This document shows, piece by piece, positions 42,269 through 52,053 of a stretch of DNA of 64,000 nt. The stretch is from contig NZ_CP145605.1 of assembly GCF_036884255.1 (NCBI RefSeq), positions 26,001 to 90,000 of the forward strand. The letters are read 5' to 3'. This stretch comes from Paenibacillus tundrae (GTDB taxonomy: Bacteria > Bacillota > Bacilli > Paenibacillales > Paenibacillaceae). Every line of letters starts with the position of its first letter. Position 1 is the stretch's first letter. The notes beneath the pieces were generated by a model, which saw nothing but the letters and a program-made list of their open reading frames with translations, had not been told where the DNA came from and ran no database searches. Made by a program: the position numbers and the translations under genes.

Positions 42269-43885
42269 ATGATACCTTCATACTTAGTCGATTTTGATCT
42301 CTCCTCGCTGCCTGTAGTCGAGACGGATGTGCTAGTGATTGGTTCAGGCATTGCGGGATTGTTTACTGCCATCAAAGCCGGTGAAGAGCGCCGTGTGTTG
42401 ATGATCACGAAGAAATCGTTATTGGAAAGTAACACACGGTATGCCCAAGGAGGAATTGCCGCTGTCATTGCAGAGGATGATTCCCCCGCATACCATTTGC
42501 AGGATACGTTAATCGCTGGAGCAGGCTTATGCCGCTCCGTAGCGGTTGAGGCGTTGGTAAATGAAGGCCCAGATGGTGTTAAGGAATTAATCAGACTGGG
42601 AACAGCATTCGATGAGGAGAACGGCGTGCTGGCGTTGACGCAGGAAGGAGCGCATAGCCACCGCCGTATTTTGCATGCAAATGGAGACGCAACAGGGTAT
42701 GAAATTGTGCGAGCACTGACTGTAGTGGCCAATGAGCACCCTGGCATTGAAGTATGGGATGAACATTTTGTTATTGATTTGATCACTGATCATGGTGAAT
42801 GTATAGGAGCCCTTGTCCAAAAGGCAGATGGTTCGCAGGTGTATGTCAAAGCTCAGGCGACCGTTTTATGTTCTGGCGGTGCTGGACAGTTGTATCGATA
42901 CACTACGAATCCAGAGGTTGCAACGGCTGACGGGGTAGCTATGGCATATCGTGCCGGAGCTGTCATTCGGGACATGGAGTTCATTCAATTCCATCCTACT
43001 TCCTTATGTTACCCGGGAGCGCCGCGTTTCCTCATATCGGAGGCGGTACGGGGTGAAGGTGCTGTGTTGCGCAATGTGAAGGGCGAACGCTTCATGGAAC
43101 GCTATCATGAACAGCTTGAGCTGGCTCCTCGTGATATTGTAGCAAGAGCGATTGTCAGTGAAATGGAAGCCACTAACAGCACCTTTATCTACTTAGACAT
43201 CACGCATGAATCAACCGAACTGATCAAGCATCGCTTCCCCACAATTTATGAAACCTGCATGCGGTACGGGCTTGATATGACTACAGACTGGATTCCAGTT
43301 GCACCTGCAGCCCACTACATGATGGGTGGTGTGAAGACAGATCTTAGCGGCGAGAGCAGTATTGGCAGGTTGTTCGCATGTGGGGAGGTTTCATCTACAG
43401 GGGTACACGGAGCGAATCGTCTGGCGAGCAATTCCTTGTCAGAAGCGATCGTGTTTGGGCGAAGGATAGTGGAGCGAGTTCTTTCCCTTCCGCCTCTAGC
43501 TCCAATTCGTTATGAGCATTTTGCTGGAGGTATCGGAAGAAAAGTTGTGGCAGAGCAAAGACCTGTATCTGAACGACGTCTACGACTACAAAAAATGATG
43601 GTTCGTTATGTTGGTCTGCGCCGTAACGGGGTTAATCTGCAAGGAGCTATGGAACAGCTTCAGCATGAGTTGCACTATTTTGACCAGATGCTTACACAAA
43701 GGGAAGAGATGGAGTATGCCAACCTTCTGACATGTGCATGGCTAGTGACTACAGGTGCGTTACATCGGCAGGAAAGCCGAGGGGCACACTATCGGGAAGA
43801 TTTCCCGCAGCGTGATGATGTAGTCTGGCAGAAGCATAGTCTGCAGCAACGAGAACAAGCGATTGTGGAGGAATTGATGTCATGA
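42269..43885 (+). CDS. nadB: L-aspartate oxidase
   Basis: The product of about 538 residues is a flavoprotein of the succinate dehydrogenase/fumarate reductase family. It has the dinucleotide fold TDVLVIGSGIAGLFTAIKAG, SNTRYAQGGIAAV, the HRRILHANGDATG segment and GVHGANRLASNSLSEAIVFG near the FAD. It makes iminoaspartate for NadA. ATG 42269 is preceded by GGGTG; a GTG at 42260 would add three residues. The stop overlaps nadC (ATGA). Confidence 0.94.
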   Translation: MIPSYLVDFDLSSLPVVETDVLVIGSGIAGLFTAIKAGEERRVLMITKKSLLESNTRYAQGGIAAVIAEDDSPAYHLQDTLIAGAGLCRSVAVEALVNEGPDGVKELIRLGTAFDEENGVLALTQEGAHSHRRILHANGDATGYEIVRALTVVANEHPGIEVWDEHFVIDLITDHGECIGALVQKADGSQVYVKAQATVLCSGGAGQLYRYTTNPEVATADGVAMAYRAGAVIRDMEFIQFHPTSLCYPGAPRFLISEAVRGEGAVLRNVKGERFMERYHEQLELAPRDIVARAIVSEMEATNSTFIYLDITHESTELIKHRFPTIYETCMRYGLDMTTDWIPVAPAAHYMMGGVKTDLSGESSIGRLFACGEVSSTGVHGANRLASNSLSEAIVFGRRIVERVLSLPPLAPIRYEHFAGGIGRKVVAEQRPVSERRLRLQKMMVRYVGLRRNGVNLQGAMEQLQHELHYFDQMLTQREEMEYANLLTCAWLVTTGALHRQESRGAHYREDFPQRDDVVWQKHSLQQREQAIVEELMS

Positions 43886-44748
43886 TATTGAACGGATATA
43901 ATGAAGAACTCATCGAACGAATTAAAAGCTGGCTTCGTGAGGATGTTGGTGCCGGTGATGTGACCTCCAGTGTAACGATTCCGGCAAGCCATCAATCCAA
44001 GGCGGTTATTCATGCCAAAGACAATGGTATCATTGCAGGGATCACTGTAGCTGAACTGGTGTTTCAAGTCGTAGATCCTACAATAGTGTTTAAACCGATG
44101 GTTCAAGATGGTGACTTGGTTACAACAGGTACTATACTGGCTGAGGTGGAAGGAAGTACACACCGCTTGTTAACAGGTGAACGGCTGGCTCTGAACCTGC
44201 TGCAACGGATGTCGGGTATTGCTACTCGTACACGTTCTTATGTGGAAGCAATCGAAGGCCTAGCCACGAAGTTGGTAGATACACGTAAGACTACACCGGG
44301 TCATCGATTACTTGAGAAGTATGCGGTGCGTGTGGGTGGTGGATCGAATCATCGCTTTGGTTTATATGATGCGGTTATGATTAAAGATAATCATATCAAG
44401 GGCGCAGGTGGCATTACAGCCGCTGTTGAGCGTGCTAGGGCAGCTATTCCGCATACCATGACCATTGAAGTGGAGACGGAAAACCTGGATCAGGTACGAG
44501 AGGCATTGCAAGCTGGAGCGGATATCATTATGCTGGATAACATGCACCCAGATCGTATGCGTGAGGCAGTTGCGATAATCCGTGAGCAGTCTCCGCATGT
44601 GAAAGTTGAGGCTTCAGGTAACGTCTCTTTGAAAACCATTCGTGGTATTGCAGAGAGCGGTGTGGATGTAATCTCAGTTGGCAGGTTAACCTACTCTTTT
44701 GAGAGCCTGGATATTAGCCTTGATTTAAACGAAAAGAAAGAGGGGTGA
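43882..44748 (+). CDS. nadC: Nicotinate-nucleotide pyrophosphorylase (carboxylating)
   Basis: The 288-residue enzyme begins with IKSWLREDVGAGDVTS, then ERLALNLLQRMSGIATRTR, DTRKTTPGHRLLEKYAVRVG, RFGLYDAVMIKDNHI and the barrel strands DIIMLDNM and VEASGNVSLKTI. It converts quinolinate plus PRPP to nicotinate mononucleotide. Translation is coupled to nadB by a four-base overlap. coaX begins six bases after its stop. Confidence 0.95.
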   Translation: MILNGYNEELIERIKSWLREDVGAGDVTSSVTIPASHQSKAVIHAKDNGIIAGITVAELVFQVVDPTIVFKPMVQDGDLVTTGTILAEVEGSTHRLLTGERLALNLLQRMSGIATRTRSYVEAIEGLATKLVDTRKTTPGHRLLEKYAVRVGGGSNHRFGLYDAVMIKDNHIKGAGGITAAVERARAAIPHTMTIEVETENLDQVREALQAGADIIMLDNMHPDRMREAVAIIREQSPHVKVEASGNVSLKTIRGIAESGVDVISVGRLTYSFESLDISLDLNEKKEG

Positions 44749-44754
44749 ACCTCT

Positions 44755-45525
44755 TTGATTCTTGTAGTAGACGTGGGCAACAGCAATATCGTTCTTGGTG
44801 TATATCAAGGTCGAACGTTGCTCCACCATTTTCGCTTGAGCACATCTCGTCAGTCCACAGTGGATGAATATGGCGTATTGATTTATAATTTATTTCATAT
44901 GTCCGGTATCTCTACACGTGACATTGAAGGAGTTATCATTTCATCTGTCGTTCCACCACTGGTGAATGTGATTGAAACGATGTGTGCTAAGTATGTTGGC
45001 AAAAAGCCAATGCTTGTTGGGCCTGGAATTAAGACAGGACTTAATCTGCGTTACGAGAACCCTCGTGAAGTAGGTGCAGATCGAATCGTGAATGCAGTAG
45101 CAGCCGTTCATAAATATGGGGGGCCGCTTGTCGTTGTTGATTTCGGAACAGCGACGACATTTGACTGTATTGACGAGAAGGGCAATTATTTAGGTGGTGC
45201 CATCGTACCAGGCATTCATATTGCCACAGAAGCACTGTACGAGCGGGCGTCTAAGTTACCCCGTATCGAGCTAGAGAAACCCAAGAAGGTCATAGGCCGT
45301 AATACGGTTCATGCCATGCAGGCGGGCATTATCTATGGGTATGCAGGGCAGGTGGACGGAATCGTGGAACGCATTCGTGAGGAGCTGGGAGCGAAGCCGA
45401 AGGTCATCGCGACTGGTGGACTTGCTGCTTTGATTGCAGAAGAAACCCGCAGCATTGAAGAAGTCGATCCGCTGCTTACGCTTGAAGGGCTGCGTATCAT
45501 TTATGAGCGGAACCGGGAAAGGTAA
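44755..45525 (+). CDS. coaX: Type III pantothenate kinase
   Basis: The 256-residue product has the actin-fold phosphate loops [17 protein letters not shown] and [16 protein letters not shown], with [20 protein letters not shown] and [15 protein letters not shown] between and after. CoaX does the first step of coenzyme A synthesis and, unlike types I and II, resists CoA feedback. TTG 44755 is placed eight to nine bases after GAGGGGTGA. It follows ftsH directly in B. subtilis; here the nad genes stand between. Confidence 0.95.
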   Translation: MILVVDVGNSNIVLGVYQGRTLLHHFRLSTSRQSTVDEYGVLIYNLFHMSGISTRDIEGVIISSVVPPLVNVIETMCAKYVGKKPMLVGPGIKTGLNLRYENPREVGADRIVNAVAAVHKYGGPLVVVDFGTATTFDCIDEKGNYLGGAIVPGIHIATEALYERASKLPRIELEKPKKVIGRNTVHAMQAGIIYGYAGQVDGIVERIREELGAKPKVIATGGLAALIAEETRSIEEVDPLLTLEGLRIIYERNRER

Positions 45526-45645
45526 GAACAAAGGGCGCAGACAGCGGGCTGATTAGACAGTCTTACGTGTTGTGCCGTTTTTTTTCTTCTACATTAGATG
45601 GATACACAATAATACATGGCAAAACGCCAAAGGAGGCTGAATGAC

Positions 45646-46533
45646 TTGGAAAACAAAAAACAAGATCGATTAATTCGAGGTACAGCAATGGATGGACGGG
45701 TTAGAGCATTTGCTGTCCAGACGACAGAATTGGTTGAGGAGCTGCGCAGAAGACACGATACGTTTCCCACGGCTACAGCTGCCATGGGGCGTACCCTTAC
45801 AGCTGCGGCTATCATGGGTGCTATGCTTAAGGGAGAAGAGAAGCTCACCATTCAGGTTAAGGGCGATGGTCCAATCGGCCAGATTGTAGCAGACGCCAAT
45901 GCGAAAGGTGAAGTGCGTGGTTATGTTTCCAACCCACACGTGCACTTGCCTAGCAATAGTATGGGTAAACTGGATGTTGCAGGTGCAGTAGGAACGGAAG
46001 GCTTCGTCAATGTAACGAAGGACCTTGGACTGAAAGAGCCTTATCGCGGTAGTGTCCCAATTATTTCTGGTGAACTAGGTGAAGATTTCACGTACTATTT
46101 TGCTAAATCAGAGCAAACGCCGTCTGCTGTAGGTGTAGGTGTTCTGGTTGATACGGATAACTCCGTGATCGTGGCAGGTGGATTTATTGTACAGCTCCTT
46201 CCAGGACTATCTGATGATGAGATTACGGTTATTGAAAAGTCGATCGGCACACTGCCACCTGTTACAACTTTGCTGGATCAAGGACTTGAGCTCGAACAAT
46301 TGTTGACTCGAATCCTCCCTGATGTACAAGTACTAGATGAAATGGATATTCGATTCCGTTGTGAGTGTTCACGGGAACGCGTAGAGCAGACGCTCATTAG
46401 CTTAGGCCAATCGGAAATGGAGCAATTAATTGAAGAAGAAGGCCAGGCTGAAGTGGTATGTCAATTCTGTAATGAAGCGTATGATTTTAATAAGGAACAA
46501 CTTGAGACCATTCTGGAGCAAGCCAAGAACTGA
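45646..46533 (+). CDS. hslO: Redox-regulated chaperone Hsp33
   Basis: The product of about 295 residues has the Hsp33 core (DGRVRAFAVQTTELVEEL; GPIGQIVADANAKGEVRGYV; GELGEDFTYYFAKSEQTP) and a C-terminal zinc switch with C-x-C in RCECSRERV and C-x2-C in VCQFCNEAY. Oxidation releases zinc and activates holdase function. TTG 45646 lies nine bases after AAAGGAGG, which identifies it over an upstream ATG at 45616. Confidence 0.95.
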   Translation: MENKKQDRLIRGTAMDGRVRAFAVQTTELVEELRRRHDTFPTATAAMGRTLTAAAIMGAMLKGEEKLTIQVKGDGPIGQIVADANAKGEVRGYVSNPHVHLPSNSMGKLDVAGAVGTEGFVNVTKDLGLKEPYRGSVPIISGELGEDFTYYFAKSEQTPSAVGVGVLVDTDNSVIVAGGFIVQLLPGLSDDEITVIEKSIGTLPPVTTLLDQGLELEQLLTRILPDVQVLDEMDIRFRCECSRERVEQTLISLGQSEMEQLIEEEGQAEVVCQFCNEAYDFNKEQLETILEQAKN

Positions 46534-46556
46534 TTCTAGCGGGGACGGGATACGGA

Positions 46557-47507
46557 ATGACAAGGCAAGAAAAAGGATTATGGACGGCTGTAATTGTCTT
46601 GACGCTTGGTATGCTTGTGATGGGTTCGGTCATGGTGGTACAGGGTCTCAGGACAGGTCGTGAAGAGGGGGAGCTACCCCATGATTCAGGTCAAGAGGAA
46701 GGTAGCGCTGTAGCCACAATTAACGGAGAAGTGATCACGGATAAAGATTGGACAGATGCTTTGAAGAAGCGCTATGGCAGCGAATTATTGCTTCAGATGC
46801 TCAACCGCAAAGCAGTATACGCCGAAGCCATTGCACGTAATCTAACGGTAACACCTAGAGAAATTGCGAAGGAACTTACCAATGCAATGGATGGATATGA
46901 TTCGGAACAATCGTATTATGACGAGATGCAGTCTCAGCTCGGTTTATCTAGGCAAGATCTTGAACTGGAGGCAGGGTACAGGCTTCTCTTGGAGAAGATT
47001 GCAACGAGCAGCATTCAGATTAAGGATTCAGATATCGAGCGTTACTGGAACGAGCATCAAGAAGATTACGTTTCCCCGGAGAAGTATGATCTGTCCATGA
47101 TTGTGGTGAAGGATAAAAGAGAAGCGGATTCCTTATTGGAAGCTCTGGAAAACGGGGCAGACTTCGAGCAGACTGCACGTGTCGAATCAACCGACAGCTT
47201 TTCTCGTGATTTGGGTGGGAAACTAGGCTGGATTGAGCAGAATGATCCATTTCAACCCGAAGAAGTATTGAACCTTGCAGGTCAGTTGGAGATTGGTGAT
47301 ATTGCAGGACCTGTAGATATTCAAGAAGGATATGCCATCATCAAATTGAACGATATTCAGGAACGTCAGGAGCAATCGGCAGAAGAGGCTCACGAAGAAA
47401 TTCGGATGCAACTGGCATTAAGTCAAGCAGACCCGCTTCCCCAGGTGGAAGAAAGACTTCGAAACAAGTATGAAGCGGTGGTCGTTTCCGATATTCCGGC
47501 GTCATAA
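46557..47507 (+). CDS. yacD: Membrane-anchored parvulin-type PPIase (YacD-like)
   Basis: The 316-residue protein starts with a membrane anchor (GLWTAVIVLTLGMLVMGSVM), has a SurA-type N-domain (AVATINGEVITDKDWTDALK) and a parvulin domain from about residue 185 (LSMIVVKDKREADSLLEALE; LGGKLGWIEQ; GYAIIKLNDIQE). There is no lipobox, unlike the PrsA homologue at 23278. It occupies the yacD place between hslO and cysK. It probably helps fold exported proteins; clients are unknown. Confidence 0.87.
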   Translation: MTRQEKGLWTAVIVLTLGMLVMGSVMVVQGLRTGREEGELPHDSGQEEGSAVATINGEVITDKDWTDALKKRYGSELLLQMLNRKAVYAEAIARNLTVTPREIAKELTNAMDGYDSEQSYYDEMQSQLGLSRQDLELEAGYRLLLEKIATSSIQIKDSDIERYWNEHQEDYVSPEKYDLSMIVVKDKREADSLLEALENGADFEQTARVESTDSFSRDLGGKLGWIEQNDPFQPEEVLNLAGQLEIGDIAGPVDIQEGYAIIKLNDIQERQEQSAEEAHEEIRMQLALSQADPLPQVEERLRNKYEAVVVSDIPAS

Positions 47508-47545
47508 TTAATGAATAGATCTTGCGAATTAACTTCATCGTGATA

Positions 47546-47593
47546 AAAATACTCTGTCTACAGGCTTAAGGCCCAAGGCAGAGTATTTTTTTT
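47546..47593 (+). terminator. Terminator after the nad-coaX-hslO-yacD unit
   Basis: AAATACTCTG pairs with CAGAGTATTT, with an inner GGCTTAAGGCC hairpin, followed by eight T. Confidence 0.9.
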
Positions 47594-47603
47594 AGTACTC
47601 ATA

Positions 47604-47845
47604 TTGACAATAGGGCGTAAGGTTGATAAGATGAAAATAATCAAATACCTACTCGTTTACTCGGAATAAAAATAAAAACCAAAAAAGAAACCTACGGAAT
47701 CCCCATACTGGTTAGAGGACATAGCTGACAGCATGGATGTTAACGGATTTCCGCAGTTCTTCTATAACAACCAGAGGCTGCTTCAGCCGTACATGTATAG
47801 GTAACCGCACCAAGTATTATTCATCCAACTAAGGAGGGCATTCAT
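47604..47845 (+). promoter_or_regulatory. cysK promoter and 200-base leader
   Basis: Perfect TTGACA (47604-47609) and TAAGAT (47627-47632) with a 17-base spacer give a start near 47640. The long leader has nested inverted repeats (ACGGAATCC/GGATTTCCGC; CTGGTT at 47708-47713 with AACCAG at 47769-47774). No T-box, SAM-riboswitch core or ORF is recognisable. Confidence 0.6.
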
Positions 47846-48784
47846 ATGGCTAAAGTAGTAAATAACGTAACAGAACTCATCGGAGGTACTCCGCTTGTTC
47901 GTCTGAACCGTATCGTACCAGAAGGCAGTGCTGAAATATTCGTGAAGCTGGAGTATCAGAATCCAGGGTCAAGCGTTAAAGACCGTATTGCAGTTAGCAT
48001 TGTAGAAGAAGCGGAAAAAGAAGGCAAGTTGAAACCAGGTGATACCATTATTGAAGCTACAAGTGGTAACACAGGAATCGGTCTCGCGATGGTGGCTGCA
48101 GCTAAAGGCTATAAGTCCGTTATTGTAATGCCTGAAACAATGAGCTTGGAGCGCCGTAACTTGCTTCGTGCTTATGGTGCTGAGCTCGTGCTTACGCCTG
48201 GCGCTGAAGGTATGAATGGTGCTGTCAAAAAAGCGGAAGAGCTCCTGAAGGAGAATCCGACCTATTTCATGGCTGAGCAATTCAAAAATAAAGCCAACGT
48301 GAAAATCCACCGTGAAACGACTGGCCCTGAGATTGTTGAAGCAATTCAATCTGTGGGTGGTACGTTGGATGCTTTCGTTGCAGGGATTGGTACAGGCGGT
48401 ACAATTACAGGAACAGGTGAAGTGCTGAAAGAAGCATTCCCTTCTGTAAAAGTTATTGCTGTAGAGCCAGCGGCTTCGCCAATTTTGGCTGGCGGTAAGC
48501 CAGGGCCTCACAAAATTCAGGGAATCGGTGCCAACTTCATTCCTGAAATTTTGGATCAAGAAATCTATGATGAGATCATTCACATCGAGAATGACGATGC
48601 ATTCGAAACAGCTCGCCTGGTAGCCAAAGAAGAAGGTATCCTGTCTGGTATCTCTTCTGGTGCAGCGATTCGTGCAGGTTTGCAAGTCGCTAAACAATTG
48701 GGTGAAGGCAAGCGTGTAGTGGTTATTGTACCAAGTAATGGCGAACGTTATTTGAGCACGCCGCTGTATAACTTCGAAGCTTAA
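47846..48784 (+). CDS. cysK: Cysteine synthase A (O-acetylserine sulfhydrylase)
   Basis: The 312-residue PLP enzyme has [14 protein letters not shown], the PLP-binding lysine in [12 protein letters not shown], substrate loop [14 protein letters not shown] and the phosphate-cradle [15 protein letters not shown]. It makes cysteine from O-acetylserine and sulfide, and in B. subtilis also influences the CymR repressor. AAGGAGG stands nine bases before the ATG. Confidence 0.96.
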   Translation: MAKVVNNVTELIGGTPLVRLNRIVPEGSAEIFVKLEYQNPGSSVKDRIAVSIVEEAEKEGKLKPGDTIIEATSGNTGIGLAMVAAAKGYKSVIVMPETMSLERRNLLRAYGAELVLTPGAEGMNGAVKKAEELLKENPTYFMAEQFKNKANVKIHRETTGPEIVEAIQSVGGTLDAFVAGIGTGGTITGTGEVLKEAFPSVKVIAVEPAASPILAGGKPGPHKIQGIGANFIPEILDQEIYDEIIHIENDDAFETARLVAKEEGILSGISSGAAIRAGLQVAKQLGEGKRVVVIVPSNGERYLSTPLYNFEA

Positions 48785-48805
48785 TCCTGTCCTGAATGTA
48801 CATTC

Positions 48806-48844
48806 AATCCTCCTTGCCCATATGTAGGGCGAGGAGGATTTTTT
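48806..48844 (+). terminator. Terminator after cysK
   Basis: AATCCTCCT-GCCC pairs with GGGC-AGGAGGATT around a seven-base loop, followed by four more T. The next gene begins close by. Confidence 0.9.
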
Positions 48845-48926
48845 GCTGAACGCTTTTAAAAGGAGCGGTGCTTTAGTATACTATCAGACAATAGAACTAG
48901 CGACAGATGGAGGGCGGTACACCGCA

Positions 48927-50522
48927 ATGACACACGTGATGACAACATACGCCGACTGGACAGAGTGGGCCAAACAAGGCTGGACCATGCTGCCATATAT
49001 GATGAAGTCGGATGATGAGCCGGATCATGGCGGTTTACCGTTAACCTGGGAAGAGGCTTGGCAGCAGGCTTCACCTTATGCAATGGTGTTAGAGAATGGA
49101 AAGGGCGGAAGATATACATTTCTTGGACTACATCCCGTTTCCGTTATCTCTGGCAAAGGCAACGAAGCAGTCATTTATGACCTCGAAAAAGGAGATACAA
49201 CCACTGAGAGCGGCAAGCCGCTTGATGTGTTGAAACGATGGTCAGCAGCCTACCGTGCCCCGAAGGTAGAAGGAGCACCCGATTTCGGGGGTGGCTGTGT
49301 TGGATATCTCAGCTATGATATAGCTCGATCTTTAGAGAAGTTGCCAACGATTGCTGAGGATAATCCAGAACTACCGGATTACTGGTGGATGCGCTTTGAG
49401 GAAATCTGGGCGTATGATCATGAGCTACAGGCTTTGTTCTGTATGGTTCATATGGCAATGCCGGAAGATCCAAGTGAACAAGCGTTATCTAAGTTGTACG
49501 TTAAGGCAGAGCAGCGTGCAGCCTTGATGCAAGACCGCTGGTTGAACATATGGACAGCTGCCCAAGGTGAGCATCAATTGCAAGTCTCAACGGAGCGGCA
49601 GCAGCGATTACTTTTGTCACAGCAGGAAGACGTAACGGATCTGGAAACAGAAGGCTGGAAGACAGCATTTCCCCAGCACCAGTTCGAACAAGCCGTGCAT
49701 CGGGTGCAGGAATATATCCGGCAGGGAGATGTATTTCAGGTGAACCTATCATTACGACAGGAAAAGCAGCTGAATACCAAGGCAGAGCATATCTATGAGT
49801 GGCTACGTCTCGTTAATCCATCCCCATATATGGGGATGTTACGCAGTCCTGAATTTCAACTGGTCAGTGGTTCTCCGGAGCTGCTCGTTAAGGTCGACAA
49901 TGGCAAAGTTAGCGCACGTCCCATAGCCGGTACTCGCAGACGCGGACGGGACGAGGCTGAGGATAAGCTGATGGCTGCCGAGTTGCTGAACAGCGACAAG
50001 GAACGGGCTGAGCATATTATGCTGGTTGACCTGGAGCGCAATGATATAGGGAGAATTGCAGCCTATGGGTCGGTGCATGTTCCAGAGCTGATGACGATCG
50101 AGAAATACTCCCATGTGATGCATCTGGTATCCCAGGTTGAGGGGACGCTGGCAACGGGTTTATCTGCTTTTGATGTCATTGCGGCTACATTCCCAGGTGG
50201 GACGATTACCGGTGCGCCCAAGGTACGTACAATGGAGATTATTGAGGAGCTGGAGCCGGTACGTCGCGGACCATACACAGGTTCGATCGGATGGATGGAT
50301 TACAGTGGCAATATGGAATTGAACATTGTGATTCGTACACTGGCAATCAAAGATGACATCGGATACGTACAGGCAGGGGCAGGCATCGTCATTGATTCAG
50401 ATCCATATCGTGAATATAAGGAATGTCGCAATAAGGCGAGAGCAATGATGAGAGCTGTGCAATATAGCGAGGAATCCATACAAGTAAAGAAGTCGCTAGA
50501 AATAACAACGGAATCGGTCTGA
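48927..50522 (+). CDS. pabB: Aminodeoxychorismate synthase component I
   Basis: The product of about 531 residues is a chorismate-utilising enzyme (FEQAVHRVQEYIRQGDVFQV; SPELLVKVDNGKVSARPIAG; TFPGGTITGAPKVRTMEIIE). Together with PabA it makes 4-amino-4-deoxychorismate for folate. The neighbours pabA, pabC and folP argue for PabB rather than TrpE. ATG 48927 is somewhat far (13 bases) from GGAGG, and ATG 48939 is also possible; the frame stays open to 48843. Confidence 0.93.
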   Translation: MTHVMTTYADWTEWAKQGWTMLPYMMKSDDEPDHGGLPLTWEEAWQQASPYAMVLENGKGGRYTFLGLHPVSVISGKGNEAVIYDLEKGDTTTESGKPLDVLKRWSAAYRAPKVEGAPDFGGGCVGYLSYDIARSLEKLPTIAEDNPELPDYWWMRFEEIWAYDHELQALFCMVHMAMPEDPSEQALSKLYVKAEQRAALMQDRWLNIWTAAQGEHQLQVSTERQQRLLLSQQEDVTDLETEGWKTAFPQHQFEQAVHRVQEYIRQGDVFQVNLSLRQEKQLNTKAEHIYEWLRLVNPSPYMGMLRSPEFQLVSGSPELLVKVDNGKVSARPIAGTRRRGRDEAEDKLMAAELLNSDKERAEHIMLVDLERNDIGRIAAYGSVHVPELMTIEKYSHVMHLVSQVEGTLATGLSAFDVIAATFPGGTITGAPKVRTMEIIEELEPVRRGPYTGSIGWMDYSGNMELNIVIRTLAIKDDIGYVQAGAGIVIDSDPYREYKECRNKARAMMRAVQYSEESIQVKKSLEITTESV

Positions 50523-50591
50523 ATTGGTTGTAAACTAAAAAAAATGAAGCAACCGTCACTGTGTTGACGGACAAATAGGAGGAGCAGGCAT

Positions 50592-51167
50592 ATGATACTG
50601 GTTATCGATAATTACGATTCCTTCACGTACAACCTGGTTCAATATCTTGGTGAACTAGGTGAGACTGTGGAAGTACGTCGCAACGATGAAATTGATCTGG
50701 CAGGTATTGAAGCTCTGGCACCTGATCATATTCTGATCTCTCCGGGCCCTTGCACTCCAACTGAAGCGGGGATCAGCTTGGCTGTTATTGATCACTTCAA
50801 GGGTAGCATTCCAATCTTTGGCGTATGTCTAGGACATCAATCCATTGGACAGGCCTTCGGCGGTAATGTGATTCGAGCAGATCGCATGATGCATGGTAAG
50901 ACATCTGAGATGCATCATAATGGTACATCCGTCTTCGCTGGATTACCGTCACCTTTTACAGCTACACGTTACCATTCCTTGATTGTTGAGCGCAGCAGCT
51001 TACCAGACTGTTTAGAGATCACAGCAGAAACTGCTGAAGGTGAGATCATGGGATTGCGTCATAAAGAATATGCGATTGAAGGCGTTCAGTTCCATCCAGA
51101 ATCGATTATTACAGATCACGGTCATCAGATGTTACGTAACTTCTTGTCCGGGCGGGTGACCGTATAA
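50592..51167 (+). CDS. pabA: Glutamine amidotransferase, aminodeoxychorismate/anthranilate synthase component II
   Basis: The 191-residue class I amidotransferase has [32 protein letters not shown], the nucleophile in [16 protein letters not shown] and the histidine-glutamate pair in VQFHPESI. It supplies ammonia to PabB; in bacilli this subunit may also serve TrpE, and no other trp genes are seen here. AGGAGG precedes the ATG. A CCGTCA/TGACGG hairpin lies in the short gap after pabB. Confidence 0.94.
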   Translation: MILVIDNYDSFTYNLVQYLGELGETVEVRRNDEIDLAGIEALAPDHILISPGPCTPTEAGISLAVIDHFKGSIPIFGVCLGHQSIGQAFGGNVIRADRMMHGKTSEMHHNGTSVFAGLPSPFTATRYHSLIVERSSLPDCLEITAETAEGEIMGLRHKEYAIEGVQFHPESIITDHGHQMLRNFLSGRVTV

Positions 51168-51168
51168 C

Positions 51169-52053
51169 ATGAACTATGCCGCGATCAACGGAGACGTAAT
51201 CCATATGGCGGCAGCCGTGATTCCGGTAACGGATCACGGCTTTTTATATGGACTTGGTTTGTTCGAGACATTTCGGACGTATCGTGGTGTGCCTTTTCTG
51301 CTGGAGCAGCATTTAGAGCGAATGGCTGCTGGGTGCCACGAACTAGGTATTCCTTTTACGGTAACAACAGCGCAGGTGACAGATTGGATTCAGCGTTTGT
51401 TACAAGCGAATGAGTTAGAAGATGCTTATGTGCGTTATACCATCTCGGCGGGTGAAGCTTCTCTTGGATTACCATCCGGAGATTATATTCAGCCCAACCA
51501 TATCGTGCTGGCTAAAGAGTTACCGCTCCTATCCCCCTCTCTCTATGAGCAGGGTAAAATGCTTCAATGTCTGACGACACCTCGTAATACGCCTGAAGGG
51601 CATGTTCGCTTCAAGTCGTTACATTATATGAACAGCATTCTTGCCAAACGGGAGTTGAATGGATATGGTGCACCAGCTCAGGGCGCAGAAGGGCTGCAAT
51701 TAACACGTAGCGGCCATGTGGCTGAGGGAATCGTAAGCAACGTATTTTGGATGATGCAGGGTGTGTTGTACACACCAGCGATTGAGACGGGTATCTTACC
51801 AGGCATCACCCGTGCTGTTGTATTGGAGTTAGCACTACAGCAAGGTATTCCTTGTAAAGAGGGATTATTTTGCTGGAATGAGCTGCTGCATGCAGACGAG
51901 GCTTTCCTGACAGGGTCGGTAACGGAGCTTGTCCCTGTCACGACTTTACGTGATCAACATGGAACGGAAACAATCATTAGCAACGGACAAATAGGCCCAG
52001 TTACATCTTTACTTCTGGGTATGTATCGAGAGAAAGCGGGGTATACTTCATGA
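51169..52053 (+). CDS. pabC: 4-amino-4-deoxychorismate lyase
   Basis: The 294-residue product is a fold-type IV PLP enzyme: VTDHGFLYGLGLFETFRTYR, the lysine region VRFKSLHYMNSILAKREL, EGIVSNVFWM and TGILPGITRAVVLE. It releases p-aminobenzoate and pyruvate. The ATG comes two bases after the pabA stop and the gene ends in a four-base overlap with folP. A branched-chain aminotransferase would look similar, but the operon decides. Confidence 0.93.
   Translation: MNYAAINGDVIHMAAAVIPVTDHGFLYGLGLFETFRTYRGVPFLLEQHLERMAAGCHELGIPFTVTTAQVTDWIQRLLQANELEDAYVRYTISAGEASLGLPSGDYIQPNHIVLAKELPLLSPSLYEQGKMLQCLTTPRNTPEGHVRFKSLHYMNSILAKRELNGYGAPAQGAEGLQLTRSGHVAEGIVSNVFWMMQGVLYTPAIETGILPGITRAVVLELALQQGIPCKEGLFCWNELLHADEAFLTGSVTELVPVTTLRDQHGTETIISNGQIGPVTSLLLGMYREKAGYTS

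Noticed and set aside
47969..48697. 242-codon antisense frame over cysK
   Set aside because: Same reason: a composition shadow of a highly expressed gene without its own signals.
48845..48926. UAG triplets before pabB as a TRAP-binding site
   Set aside because: Only about three to four suitable triplets at irregular spacing; TRAP needs about eleven, and no mtrB is nearby.
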